A stretch of DNA of 64,000 nucleotides from Geopsychrobacter electrodiphilus DSM 16401 (lineage in GTDB: Bacteria; Desulfobacterota; Desulfuromonadia; Desulfuromonadales; Geopsychrobacteraceae): positions 2,764,501 through 2,828,500 of the forward strand of contig NZ_ARWE01000001.1 in the NCBI RefSeq assembly GCF_000384395.1, given 5' to 3'. The notes under the pieces are model-generated. The model did no database searches. It saw only the letters and a list, made by a program, of their open reading frames with translations, and was not told where the DNA came from. A program made the translations under genes and the position numbers. Below, piece after piece: positions 17,925-26,639 of this stretch (positions are counted from its first letter, which is position 1; every line of letters starts with the position of its first letter).

Positions 17925-19898
17925 TTAAGTCAACTGGAAAAACGAGGAAGTCTCTTTCTCTTCAAGATCTTCCAACTTGAATCCTTGCTCGCTAAGCAAA
18001 CTGCGAATCCGCCGAAGCAACTCTTTGGGGAAAAACGGTTTGGTAATATAGTCGACAGCTCCGACCGAAAGTCCCTTCTCCCGTTCGTGCTGGCGAGCCA
18101 CCGCTGTGAACATTGCGACCGGAATATCGCGCGTTCCGGACTGGGTCTTGAGCTTTTTACAGACCTCGAAGCCGTCCATGTCCTGCATATAGAGATCAAG
18201 CAGAATCAGGTCAGGTTTAAAGGTCAAGGCCAACTCCAACCCCTGTATCCCGCCAGAGGCGACCTCAAGATCAAAATGTTCGGTGAGCAACACCTGCACG
18301 AAGCGGCGAATTGCGGGTTCATCATCAATCAACAAAATACGCGGCCGCCGGCTGCGCACCGTTCCTTCCTCCGCTTCAAAGGGGGCTGGTTGCAGATCAA
18401 GCGGAAAAATCAGGTTGATACAACTACCAGGACACTCTAACCCAGATTCAGCTACAGTCCCTGGGCTCTCGGCCCAGACGAGTCCACCGTGGCCATGAAC
18501 AATTCGCTTGACCAGAGCGAGACCGAGCCCAACCCCTCTTCCTCTGAATTTATTACCGCTGCTGTGTTCTTCGAGCTTCCCCGCAGCATAGAAACGATTA
18601 AAAATTCGCGGGAGATCGACATCAGAAATCCCGATGCCATTGTCACGGACCATGACCTGCAAAAAATCGCCCTGCCAGGACAGCGCATCAACCCCGTCGG
18701 GATAGAAGGGTTTCAGTTGAACCTCCGGCAGATTTTGGAAGCTGACCTGCTGGGTACAAACCTCAATTCGCCCACCATCTGCTGTATATTTAATGGCGTT
18801 CTCAAGAAGATCGGTAAACACCCTTCTCACCATGGCGGTATCGGCCAATAATGGCGGCCAGTCGGCCTCTGGTGCAAAGACCAGCTGGATATTCCGTTCC
18901 TTGAGAGCCCAGCTCAGCTCGAGATGAACCTCATGCAACAGCTGATAAAAACCTACCTTGTGCCGCCGCAGGCTGAACCCCTCGGCTTCGATCCGCACAA
19001 TATCAAGCATGTCCTCAACAATATCGGAGAGCCGTTTAGCACCCTGCATCGAATAGTCGAGCAGCGTACTTTCATCGGAACTTAAGCGCTCGGGCAGACT
19101 TTCGTAGAGATATTCAAGAGATCCGAGAAGAAAGGTCAGCGGTGTACGCAATTCGTGAGAGGCGATGCCGATAAAATCACTCTTGATTCGATCAATCTCG
19201 CGCAGTTCTGCATTGACCTTCTCCTGTTCTGCCATTGCCACCTTAAGCTGCGCCTGTGATTCTTCGAGCGCCAGGGCCTTCTCTTCGAGGTCGCGGTGAC
19301 TCTCCTGCAGTTTTTCATACAATCGGGAGCGTTCCAGATCACGCAACCGAACACCAGTCAAATCACGTGCCATCAGCAGCACTCCGGCCACGGCCTCCCC
19401 TTCCAGAATCGGGGCAAACAACAAAGCAAGCAGAACTTCTTTGCCGGAGGGCCAGAGATATCGGGTCTCTATTTCATGTGTATGTCCCTCAAGGGCATGG
19501 GCGAAGGCCGTTTCAATCTGTGGTATGGTCGTCAGGGGGAAAATATTTTCAAGTTTTTGGGTGAGGAGCTGCTCAGGAGGCGTTCCCAGAATGGTGCGGC
19601 ATGACTTGTTGGCACGCAGGATCTCACCGGCGATCGAAAAAGAGACGATCGCTTCACTGACCGCCTCGAACAGGCTTTGAAAACGGGTCTCGGTGCGCTC
19701 TTGTTCAAGAATACGCTCACGCAACCGCGAACACTCTTCCTGTTCGGCACGACAGGGCTCAGTGTTGAGTTGTGAATGGGTGGGATCACTCACGAATCGG
19801 GTACCATTCTTTTTCCTGCAATTTGAATCGGGGGTCTCATACGAATCTGAAGACTCGTGCAAATCGGACAGAAGTATAGTCGCTGGGTTATTTTTCAT
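17925..19898 (-). CDS. PAS sensor histidine kinase with C-terminal receiver domain
   Basis: A 657-residue cytoplasmic hybrid kinase with no membrane segment. A PAS domain (about 72-185) is followed by a coiled coil (about 186-235). The HisKA H-box is FIGIASHELRTPL (His about 248). The ATPase region has ENAIKYT, DNGIGI and GRGVGLGLAL. The C-terminal receiver (about 525-645) has the acidic pair LLIDDEP, phosphoacceptor in LLDLYMQD and the lysine in TKPF. No separate response regulator is adjacent. It starts 23 bases after the lipoprotein gene, suggesting co-expression. Its signal is unknown. Confidence 0.93.
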   Translation of the reverse strand: MKNNPATILLSDLHESSDSYETPDSNCRKKNGTRFVSDPTHSQLNTEPCRAEQEECSRLRERILEQERTETRFQSLFEAVSEAIVSFSIAGEILRANKSCRTILGTPPEQLLTQKLENIFPLTTIPQIETAFAHALEGHTHEIETRYLWPSGKEVLLALLFAPILEGEAVAGVLLMARDLTGVRLRDLERSRLYEKLQESHRDLEEKALALEESQAQLKVAMAEQEKVNAELREIDRIKSDFIGIASHELRTPLTFLLGSLEYLYESLPERLSSDESTLLDYSMQGAKRLSDIVEDMLDIVRIEAEGFSLRRHKVGFYQLLHEVHLELSWALKERNIQLVFAPEADWPPLLADTAMVRRVFTDLLENAIKYTADGGRIEVCTQQVSFQNLPEVQLKPFYPDGVDALSWQGDFLQVMVRDNGIGISDVDLPRIFNRFYAAGKLEEHSSGNKFRGRGVGLGLALVKRIVHGHGGLVWAESPGTVAESGLECPGSCINLIFPLDLQPAPFEAEEGTVRSRRPRILLIDDEPAIRRFVQVLLTEHFDLEVASGGIQGLELALTFKPDLILLDLYMQDMDGFEVCKKLKTQSGTRDIPVAMFTAVARQHEREKGLSVGAVDYITKPFFPKELLRRIRSLLSEQGFKLEDLEEKETSSFFQLT

Positions 19899-19921
19899 AG
19901 CTCATCACCCACATTTCACTT

Positions 19922-20683
19922 TCAATGAAAAAAGGTCGGACTCAATGCCGAGGTCACCTTTTCGAGCCAGGCCTTAATCTGCACAGATGTCGATTCTTCC
20001 TGATCTTTACCCGTAGCAGTGAGGAGGGTTTTTTCTAATCCTGCGCGTCCGATAAATTTGAGCTTCACCGCATCGGACCGGTTGTAGAAGGCCTCATCAA
20101 AATCAGGATACTGCAACCTCAAAAGAATTTCAGCGTTTTGACCATCCATCTCCCAGAGGACACGCCCGTCAGCCGCCACCAGAGTAGCGGTGCCGACGAT
20201 ATCGTTGTAATCGGTCACCAGAGTCTCAAGTGTTTTACGCGACCAGCGTTTGTCATTATGCACCGCGCCCTGAAGAGTAAAAATTAACAGGCCGTCAACT
20301 ACCGCTTTCTTGCACAGCTCAGCAAGATAAGGCAGGTTCAATTGATAACCTGCGGGATAGCCGAGCTCATCGACCCTCGCCTTGAGTAACAATTGTTCTG
20401 CCAGAAGCCGCGGAGGGTCATGGATCAGGCGAACATCAAAATAGCCTTTTTTCTTCCGCAGAGCATTAACCACGGATTCGCCCTGTCCAGCCGCGGCACG
20501 CCGCACCAACTCGAAAATTGCCTGCCTATCCGGGTGAAGAATCACTGAGCGACTATCAACCAGCAGGGGCAACACTCCCAGAGTCTTTATCTGCTGATGA
20601 TATTGCTCCTTCGTCACATGATAAACACCGCCACCACCGCAACCAGAAAACACAAGACATAAGATCAACACCAGAATCCGCAT
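19922..20683 (-). CDS. Putative lipoprotein of unknown function
   Basis: A 253-residue protein starting MRILVLILCLVFSGCGGGG, a lipoprotein signal with lipobox VFSGC (Cys 15). The rest is soluble, with a mixed alpha/beta pattern and a strand-like stretch ATLVAADGRVLWEMDGQNAE that resembles other envelope lipoproteins of unknown role. I do not recognise a specific family. It lies between gluQRS and the hybrid kinase, with a 23-base gap to the kinase, so it could be a sensory or envelope partner of it; this is inference only. Confidence 0.75.
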   Translation of the reverse strand: MRILVLILCLVFSGCGGGGVYHVTKEQYHQQIKTLGVLPLLVDSRSVILHPDRQAIFELVRRAAAGQGESVVNALRKKKGYFDVRLIHDPPRLLAEQLLLKARVDELGYPAGYQLNLPYLAELCKKAVVDGLLIFTLQGAVHNDKRWSRKTLETLVTDYNDIVGTATLVAADGRVLWEMDGQNAEILLRLQYPDFDEAFYNRSDAVKLKFIGRAGLEKTLLTATGKDQEESTSVQIKAWLEKVTSALSPTFFH

Positions 20684-20790
20684 AAAACCCCTTTCGTACT
20701 GTTGCGCGCCACATTATCTGAGCCGTATTCTGCAAACTATCCTTCACCGTAACAGAAGAACGCCAACAGCGAAAGCCAGTGAAGAGTATC

Positions 20791-21717
20791 TTAATAGCTA
20801 AACTGCAAGCCGGAAAGTTTAAGATTTGCTCTCGGAACTGCTGCCATCTCGAAATTCGCAACGGCCCATTCGAGGAGTCGTACGGCAGGAGCACCGCAGA
20901 GTTCTCGGGGGGGAGGTTGCCCCAGAAAAATCAATGCGAGACACATCATACTTGAACCATTTTCGCCCGTCACGCAACCAGCCTCACCCTGCCGCTTACT
21001 GATCTTTTCCCCTGCTTCATCGAGTAACAGGGGAAGATGGAAGTACTCCGGAGGAGACTCATGCAAACAGCGATAGAGAAAGATCTGGCGCGGGGTAGAG
21101 GTCAACAGATCGGCACCACGCACTACCTGGTCGATTCCAGCGTCAAGGTCATCGATCACCGTAGCCACCTGGTAGGCAAACAGGCCATCGGCACGAAATA
21201 GAACAAAGTCACCGACTTCGGTCTGAAGATTCTGGCGATAATCCCCCTGCAGACCGTCGTGGAAAGAGATTGTATTCGATGTCACCTTCAGCCGCTGGGC
21301 ATATTGCGCTCGGGAAGTGGTGGGCTTCTCGCGGCAGGTTCCAGGATAGACAGGGCCTTCTTCCCCGGCATGCGGAGCACTGGCCAGAACCTCCTTTCGT
21401 GAGCAACTGCAGGGATAAATCAGACCGGACTCCCGCAACTGCCCCAAAACCTCGGCATAACGTTTATTGCGAAGACTCTGATATACCGGCGCTTCGTCCC
21501 AGGTAAAACCCAAGGTTTCAAGCAGTCGCAGAATCTCCGCGGCAGCACCGGGAACAACCCGTGGGCGGTCCAGATCATCAATCCGAAGCAGCCAGCGACG
21601 TCCACTGTTGCGCGCCAGAAGATAACTCCCCAGCGCCGCAATCAGCGAGCCCAGATGCAATGGCCCAGTCGGGCTCGGGGCAAAACGTCCAGCGCCTTTT
21701 TGAGATGAGGATGACAT
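20791..21717 (-). CDS. gluQRS: Glutamyl-Q tRNA(Asp) synthetase
   Basis: A 308-residue paralogue of the glutamyl-tRNA synthetase catalytic core. It lacks the anticodon-binding domain and glutamylates queuosine in tRNA(Asp). The N-terminus GRFAPSPTGPLHLGSL holds the HIGH-type signature (HLGS), and KISKRQGE is the KMSKS-type loop. Zinc-finger cysteines are in YPCSCSRKE and YPGTCR. Length fits GluQ-RS and is too short for GltX. The ATG at 21717 faces the divergent Rrf2 gene. Confidence 0.93.
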   Translation of the reverse strand: MSSSSQKGAGRFAPSPTGPLHLGSLIAALGSYLLARNSGRRWLLRIDDLDRPRVVPGAAAEILRLLETLGFTWDEAPVYQSLRNKRYAEVLGQLRESGLIYPCSCSRKEVLASAPHAGEEGPVYPGTCREKPTTSRAQYAQRLKVTSNTISFHDGLQGDYRQNLQTEVGDFVLFRADGLFAYQVATVIDDLDAGIDQVVRGADLLTSTPRQIFLYRCLHESPPEYFHLPLLLDEAGEKISKRQGEAGCVTGENGSSMMCLALIFLGQPPPRELCGAPAVRLLEWAVANFEMAAVPRANLKLSGLQFSY

Positions 21718-21802
21718 GTTATTCAGAACCGTCCAGAGAGAAAGATAGCAGGGATAATGCCGCCGGGCGCGAAAAACTGCAAGATCAGACCTTGCCTCAA
21801 AA

Positions 21803-21827
21803 GTCTAATTCTTCAGGTTAATTAGAC
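21803..21827. promoter_or_regulatory. Perfect 8-bp inverted repeat upstream of the Rrf2 gene (candidate operator)
   Basis: GTCTAATT (21803-21810) and AATTAGAC (21820-21827) form an exact inverted repeat with a 9-base centre. It ends two bases before a good -35 box. The dimensions fit a dimeric winged-helix repressor site; autoregulation by the adjacent Rrf2 protein is inferred. Confidence 0.55.
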
Positions 21828-21829
21828 GA

Positions 21830-21858
21830 TTGACATCAAAGTTCAAAGCGTGTATTGC
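21830..21858 (+). promoter_or_regulatory. Sigma-70-type promoter for the Rrf2 regulator gene
   Basis: TTGACA (21830-21835), a 17-base spacer, then TATTGC (21853-21858). The -35 is perfect and the -10 matches at four of six positions. It lies about 60 bases upstream of the TTG start. Confidence 0.65.
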
Positions 21859-21917
21859 TAACTCTGCAAGTCAACAATTCGCATTAATCTGGCTAATGCC
21901 TGCCAAGGAGCTGCACT

Positions 21918-22328
21918 TTGGTCATCACCCGTGCTACTGAATATGCTATCCGCACCGTCATTTTTCTGGCAAAACAACCGCCGGGAGAAATTGTCCTTAA
22001 AAAGGATATCTGCCGCACCCAGGATGTAACTCCCGCATTTTTGACAAAAATTCTTCAGCCGTTGATTAAAGCGGGAATAGTCAGTTCTCAACGCGGCGTC
22101 GGCGGCGGTTTTTTGCTGGCGCGCGATCCTGACACCATCGACCTGCTGCAACTGCTTGAAGCAGAAGAGGGGCCCCTGACGCTAAACCACTGTCTGCTGG
22201 AGAAAGGACATTGTACGCGTGATACCTTTTGTGCGGCCCATCAGGTTTGGAGCGAAGTGCAATCCGAGATGGTCCGCGTACTGCGAAAGTACAGCATTTC
22301 CGAACTGGCCAGCAAAGATAAAACTTGA
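21918..22328 (+). CDS. Rrf2 family transcriptional regulator (likely Fe-S sensing)
   Basis: A 136-residue winged-helix regulator. The N-terminus MVITRATEYAIRTVIFLA and the wing GVGGGFLLAR are characteristic of Rrf2/IscR/NsrR proteins. Three cysteines (NHCLLEKGHC and DTFC, about residues 92, 98 and 104) are spaced like the iron-sulfur ligands of IscR and NsrR, so it may sense Fe-S status or nitric oxide. The start is TTG at 21918, seven bases after AAGGAG. It has its own promoter with a palindrome and ends at a strong hairpin. It is not next to an isc or suf operon here, so its targets are unknown. Confidence 0.92.
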   Translation: MVITRATEYAIRTVIFLAKQPPGEIVLKKDICRTQDVTPAFLTKILQPLIKAGIVSSQRGVGGGFLLARDPDTIDLLQLLEAEEGPLTLNHCLLEKGHCTRDTFCAAHQVWSEVQSEMVRVLRKYSISELASKDKT

Positions 22329-22367
22329 ACTAAACCCCTTCCATTATAAATAATTTGTTTTAAATAA

Positions 22368-22405
22368 AGAGCGCCCTCCTGCAGACGTTGTCAGGGGGGC
22401 GCTCT
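22368..22405 (+). terminator. Stem-loop terminator after the Rrf2 gene
   Basis: AGAGCGCCCTCCTG (22368-22381) pairs with CAGGGGGGCGCTCT (22392-22405) with one G-T pair, around a 10-base loop. It is followed by CTTATT, a weak T-tract. Confidence 0.7.
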
Positions 22406-22430
22406 CTTATTCGACTTCAAAAAACCCGGA

Positions 22431-22473
22431 GTAAAAATACCCTGGCAACCAGGAGGGTTAGGTCTGCCAGGGT
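22431..22473 (-). terminator. Rho-independent terminator for amt
   Basis: ACCCTGGCA (22439-22447) and TGCCAGGGT (22465-22473) pair perfectly. On the minus strand the stem is followed by ATTTTTAC (plus-strand AAAAA at 22432-22436). It lies about 115 bases beyond the amt stop. Confidence 0.75.
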
Positions 22474-22477
22474 AAAG

Positions 22478-22500
22478 CAGGGGGCTGCCACGGCCCCCTG
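22478..22500 (-). terminator. Second GC-rich hairpin in the amt 3' region
   Basis: CAGGGGGC (22478-22485) pairs with GCCCCCTG (22493-22500). No T-run follows, so it may act with the adjacent terminator or stabilise the 3' end. Confidence 0.45.
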
Positions 22501-22586
22501 TAAAAATCATGTCGCTCTTAACATCCATAATCAGATTAACAGCGAAATGATTCCTGTCAAACCCATCAACAAGCTTTCTTTTTTGA

Positions 22587-23801
22587 TCAGCCAATCCGAT
22601 CTTCGGGATAGGCGTGAATTTTATGAATACTGAGATCGGGTCCTGCAAACTCGTCTTCCTGCGTCATGCGTAGACCGAAACATTTATCGATCAGATAATA
22701 GACAACAAAACCGGTGACCAGTGCGTAGAACACGGCCAATAAACTCCCCGCCAACTGAGCCAGAAAGCTGACTCCACCGAGTCCTCCCAGGGCTTTAGCG
22801 CCAAAGATTCCAGCAGAGATGCCACCCCAGGTTCCGATCACTCCATGCAGAGGCCAGACCCCGAGAACGTCATCGATCTGCAATTTTTCCTGCTCAAAGG
22901 TATAACCGTAGACAAAGATCAGTGAGCCGATGCCTCCGACAAAAAAAGCCCCGATCGGATGCATCAGATCAGACCCGGCACAGATCGCAATCAGACCGGC
23001 CAGCGCACCATTGTGGACAAAGCCAGGATCATTGCGGCTGGCAACTTGGGCAAACAGCACCCCACCCACCATTGCCGCCAGGGAATTCACCGCGACAAGC
23101 CCGGAGATTCCGTTAAGTTTCTGAGCGCTCATGACGTTAAATCCGAACCAGCCGACCGCCAGAATCCAGCTCCCCAGGGCCAGAAACGGGATATTACTGA
23201 CCGGAATGGCATGGCTTCGGCCGCGCACAAAGCGCCCCATGCGCGGACCCAGGATCAGCACCGCCGGCAGAGCCAACCAGCCCCCGATGGAGTGAACCAC
23301 CACGCTACCGGCAAAATCATGAAACTGGGCACCAAGATTGCGTTCAAAGAAGGCTTGCAGTCCAGCACTGTTGCGCCCCCAGATAAGCGATTCAAAGACG
23401 GGGTAAGAAAAACCAACAAAAATTGCTCCGGCCACGACCTGGGGCCAGAATTTGGCGCGTTCAGCAATCCCCCCCGAAATGATCGCTGGGATACAGGCGG
23501 CAAAACAGAGCAGAAAAAAGAACCTCACCAGGCCATAACCTTGATTGTCTCCCATCAAGCTCGCAGCGGGCATGATGAAATTGATGCCGTAGGCGATCGG
23601 GTAACCGATCAAGAAGTAGACCACGGTCGAGACCGACCAGTCGGTAAGGATTTTTGAAAAAGCGTTAACCTGGCTTTTTTCACGCACACTGCCCACTTCA
23701 AGAAAGGCAAATCCTGCGTGCATGGCGAAGACCATCACCGCACCGAGCAGCAAAAAAAGAACATCCCCCCCTCTTTGCAAACCTGCAAGAGAAACTTCCA
23801 T
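22587..23801 (-). CDS. amt: Ammonium transporter
   Basis: A 404-residue Amt/MEP/Rh channel of the inner membrane that admits ammonium or ammonia. There are about eleven hydrophobic segments, beginning DVLFLLLGAVMVFAMHAGFA. Family motifs seen are ALGSWILAVGWFGFN and the pore-region histidine segments GDNQGYG... and PLHGVIGTWGG. The ATG at 23801 follows GAGGAGG. No glnB/glnK gene is adjacent, which is unusual because amtB and glnK are often paired. A sigma-54-like site lies upstream. Confidence 0.95.
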   Translation of the reverse strand: MEVSLAGLQRGGDVLFLLLGAVMVFAMHAGFAFLEVGSVREKSQVNAFSKILTDWSVSTVVYFLIGYPIAYGINFIMPAASLMGDNQGYGLVRFFFLLCFAACIPAIISGGIAERAKFWPQVVAGAIFVGFSYPVFESLIWGRNSAGLQAFFERNLGAQFHDFAGSVVVHSIGGWLALPAVLILGPRMGRFVRGRSHAIPVSNIPFLALGSWILAVGWFGFNVMSAQKLNGISGLVAVNSLAAMVGGVLFAQVASRNDPGFVHNGALAGLIAICAGSDLMHPIGAFFVGGIGSLIFVYGYTFEQEKLQIDDVLGVWPLHGVIGTWGGISAGIFGAKALGGLGGVSFLAQLAGSLLAVFYALVTGFVVYYLIDKCFGLRMTQEDEFAGPDLSIHKIHAYPEDRIG

Positions 23802-23872
23802 CGCTAAGACCTCCTCGTCTTATGACCACAGTATGAAGACCTCTTTGTCTTCTTTGGGTCAGCACGGCCGGT

Positions 23873-23888
23873 TACAATTGTTATGCCT
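23873..23888 (-). promoter_or_regulatory. Candidate sigma-54 promoter for amt
   Basis: On the minus strand the 16 bases AGGCATAACAATTGTA match the -24/-12 consensus TGGCACGNNNNTTGCA at the GG and TTG elements with correct spacing. The GC of the -12 element is GT here. It lies about 72 bases upstream of the amt ATG. Sigma-54 control would suit nitrogen-limited expression. Confidence 0.35.
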
Positions 23889-24033
23889 AAATGGTCTTCT
23901 CTTTGTACTGGGCCTAGCTTGCGCATAAAGCTCGAGAGATTGCTTAATATACAGGCACGGCTGCTCAAAAGATGACCAGATATAACCAGCGCTTAATTGT
24001 CGCGCATTAAGTAGGTGTTATCAGAATCAATTC

Positions 24034-24062
24034 TTGACAAAATTAGTTGTGTAGACTATTTT
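24034..24062 (+). promoter_or_regulatory. Sigma-70-type promoter for cysK
   Basis: TTGACA (24034-24039), a 17-base spacer, then TATTTT (24057-24062), 65 bases upstream of the cysK ATG. The 326-base gap between divergent amt and cysK otherwise contains no gene. Confidence 0.55.
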
Positions 24063-24127
24063 TTTATCCACACGCGCAAATAGAAAACTTTCGGCAGGCA
24101 CCTTTTCCGACCAATAAGGAGATCATC

Positions 24128-25084
24128 ATGGCTCAGGTATTTAACGATAATTCTCTCAGCATTGGGCGCACCCCGCTGGTTCGACTTAATCGTGTCGTCC
24201 CCAAGGGTGGCGCCACCATTCTTGCAAAAATTGAAGGTCGCAACCCGGCCTACAGCGTCAAGTGCCGCATCGGTGCTGCCATGATCTGGGATGCTGAAGA
24301 GAAAGGGCTGCTCCGCCCCGGGATGGAGATTGTCGAACCGACCAGTGGCAATACAGGCATTGCTCTCGCTTTTGTAGCTGCGGCTCGGGCCATTCCGATC
24401 ACCCTGACCATGCCCGAAACCATGAGCATCGAACGCCGCAAGGTACTGAAAGCCTTTGGCGCCAAGCTGTTGCTAACCCCGGGGTCAAAGGGGATGGGTG
24501 GCGCCATCGCCGCCGCCGAAGAACTGGCTGCCAGCGATCCCGAACGCTATCTCTTGATGCACCAATTTAAAAACCCGGCAAACCCGGCGATTCACGAACG
24601 GACTACCGGACCGGAAATCTGGGACGATACCGAAGGTAAAATCGATATCCTGGTCAGCGGCGTCGGTACCGGCGGCACTATCACCGGCATCTCGCGCTAC
24701 ATCAAACATACCCGGAAGAAAGCGATTCTTTCGGTCGCGGTCGAACCGACCCACAGTCCTGTCATCAGTCAGCATCTCGCCGGACAGGAATTAGTACCGG
24801 GCCCCCACAAGATTCAGGGGATCGGTGCCGGATTTATTCCGGAGACGCTTGACCTGTCGGTTGTCGACCAGGTTGAGCTGGTCAGCAATGATGAATCCAT
24901 CGAGATGGCACGCCGCCTCGCCGTTGAAGAAGGGCTGCTATCAGGCATCAGCTGTGGGGCCGCGGTGGCAGTTGCCGTCCGCCTGGCGGGCTTGCCCGAA
25001 AACGCCGGCAAAACAATCGTAGTGATCCTCCCCGATTCGGGCGAACGCTACCTGTCGAGTGTGCTGTTCGAGGAGACCGCCTAA
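24128..25084 (+). CDS. cysK: Cysteine synthase A (O-acetylserine sulfhydrylase)
   Basis: A 318-residue PLP enzyme making cysteine from O-acetylserine and sulfide. The N-terminus has [12 protein letters not shown], the PLP lysine is in [14 protein letters not shown] (Lys about 45), the substrate loop is TSGNTGIAL, and the phosphate cup is [11 protein letters not shown] start at MAQVFNDNS (24128) behind AAGGAG; an upstream open frame to 24047 is leader. Its neighbours are sulfur and methionine genes, consistent with the role. Confidence 0.96.
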   Translation: MAQVFNDNSLSIGRTPLVRLNRVVPKGGATILAKIEGRNPAYSVKCRIGAAMIWDAEEKGLLRPGMEIVEPTSGNTGIALAFVAAARAIPITLTMPETMSIERRKVLKAFGAKLLLTPGSKGMGGAIAAAEELAASDPERYLLMHQFKNPANPAIHERTTGPEIWDDTEGKIDILVSGVGTGGTITGISRYIKHTRKKAILSVAVEPTHSPVISQHLAGQELVPGPHKIQGIGAGFIPETLDLSVVDQVELVSNDESIEMARRLAVEEGLLSGISCGAAVAVAVRLAGLPENAGKTIVVILPDSGERYLSSVLFEETA

Positions 25085-25104
25085 CGCCTGAAACGCATAA
25101 AACA

Positions 25105-25221
25105 CTTTTCATCAAGAGTGGTTGAGGGACAGGCCCGTTGACGCCACAGCAACCGAAAGCCGAAGTTATTTCGTCATCAGGTGCTAACTCCTGCTCCGTT
25201 GAATCGGAGAAAGATGAGAAG
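25105..25221 (+). promoter_or_regulatory. SAM-I (S-box) riboswitch
   Basis: The leader has the P1 stem CTTTTCATC (25105-25113) / GATGAGAAG (25213-25221) and the conserved SAM-I core GAGGGAC...GCCCG...GCCACAGCAACC. The 3' P1 strand GAGAAGG (25216-25222) can instead pair with CCTTTTC (25251-25257) in the terminator's 5' arm, the expected antiterminator switch. High SAM would stabilise P1, release the terminator and shut off the downstream PLP enzyme gene. Confidence 0.93.
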
Positions 25222-25246
25222 GCTCCGGCATGTACCCTGTGTTCCC

Positions 25247-25280
25247 GGCCCCTTTTCTGATGAGAAGGGGCCTTTTATTT
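25247..25280 (+). terminator. Attenuator terminator of the first SAM riboswitch
   Basis: GGCCCCTT (25247-25254) pairs with AAGGGGCC (25265-25272), followed by TTTTATTT. It lies 14 bases before the coding start at 25294. Confidence 0.9.
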
Positions 25281-25293
25281 TAAGGAGAGTTAT

Positions 25294-26448
25294 ATGCTCA
25301 AAAAAGAGAGACTCCGCATTGAAACGCGACTGGTCCAGGCCGGCGTAGGCCGTGACACGCTGACCGGCGCCATCAGCCTGCCGATTCATCCGAGCGCCAC
25401 ATACCGGCATCCCGCAGTTGGACAATCAACCGGCTACGACTACACCCGCTCGGGCAACCCGACCCGTGAGGCACTTGAAGAGCTGTTGGCTGACATGGAG
25501 GGTGGCTCCCGCGGTCTGGCCTTTGCTTCCGGGATGGCAGCCCTGACCACCCTGTTCCTCTACTTTTCCAGTGGCGACCATCTGATTCTGTCAGAAGACC
25601 TTTATGGTGGAACCTATCGGGTTCTGGATCAGATTTTCTTACGTTTTCAGCTGACCACCAGCTATGTCGACACCAGTGACCTGAACGCGGTGAACAACGC
25701 TATTACCCCCGCGACCAAAGCGGTTCTTGTTGAGACACCGGGCAACCCCCTGCTCGGGATCGCCGACATCCGTGCCATCGCGCGGTTGTGCAAACAGCAC
25801 CGGCTGCTCTTTATCGTCGATAACACCTTCTTAACCCCACTTCTGCAGCGCCCAATCGAACTCGGAGCCGACATCGTGATTCATTCGGCGACCAAGTATC
25901 TCGGCGGGCACAACGACCTCTGTGCAGGAGCCCTGGTCACCGCAGACAAAAAGCTGGGGGATGAGCTCTATTTCCTCCAGAATTCAACCGGGCCCATCTT
26001 GCCACCTCAGGATTGCTGGCTACTCGTCCGCAGCTTGAAAACTCTCGCACTCAGACTTGAGCGACAGTGTCAAAGCGCGCAACAGATTGCCGAATGGCTG
26101 GATCTGCAGCCACAGGTCCAAACTGTCTATTTTCCAGGATTACCCACCCATCCCGGACATCAACTGATTCAAGAGCAGGCGACCGGATTCGGCGCCATGC
26201 TCTCCTTTCGCGTCGACTCTCACCAGCGCGCCCGCCAGATTCTCGAAAGGATAAAAATTATCAGCTTTGCCGAAAGTCTTGGGGGGGTCGAGAGTCTGTT
26301 GACCCTGCCGGCAATCCAGACCCACGGTGATATACCTGCAAGTGAAAGAGAACGCCTGGGAATTTGCGAATCACTGCTGCGTCTCTCGGTAGGTTGCGAA
26401 GATGTAAACGATTTAATTGCCGACCTGCGGCAGGCACTGAACGGCTGA
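25294..26448 (+). CDS. Cys/Met metabolism PLP-dependent enzyme (cystathionine gamma-synthase / O-acetylhomoserine sulfhydrylase type)
   Basis: A 384-residue fold-type I trans-sulfuration enzyme. The PLP lysine is in HSATKYLGGH (Lys about 201). Cofactor contacts are SGMAA (about 79-83) and YDYTRSGNPTRE (tyrosine and arginine donated to the partner subunit). The C-terminal segment LRLSVGCEDVNDLIADL is typical. Control by a SAM-I riboswitch and the nearby metX place it in methionine synthesis, using O-acetylhomoserine made by MetX. Whether it accepts cysteine (MetB) or sulfide (MetY/MetZ) cannot be read from sequence. Confidence 0.9.
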   Translation: MLKKERLRIETRLVQAGVGRDTLTGAISLPIHPSATYRHPAVGQSTGYDYTRSGNPTREALEELLADMEGGSRGLAFASGMAALTTLFLYFSSGDHLILSEDLYGGTYRVLDQIFLRFQLTTSYVDTSDLNAVNNAITPATKAVLVETPGNPLLGIADIRAIARLCKQHRLLFIVDNTFLTPLLQRPIELGADIVIHSATKYLGGHNDLCAGALVTADKKLGDELYFLQNSTGPILPPQDCWLLVRSLKTLALRLERQCQSAQQIAEWLDLQPQVQTVYFPGLPTHPGHQLIQEQATGFGAMLSFRVDSHQRARQILERIKIISFAESLGGVESLLTLPAIQTHGDIPASERERLGICESLLRLSVGCEDVNDLIADLRQALNG

Positions 26449-26639
26449 AATCACAACTTGTCGTAAAATTATTATTTCTTTATATTTAACCCTATGTTCA
26501 TATGTAGGCGTTTAGCATGTGTAAGTACGAATTATGCACCGCAGCGCAAAGGAATCCAGTCTGACTTTTATAGTCGATGAAACCAGGGCGCCTGCGGTTA
26601 TTCTGCCATCTCATTGATTATCTCCACCCTGAGGAAATG

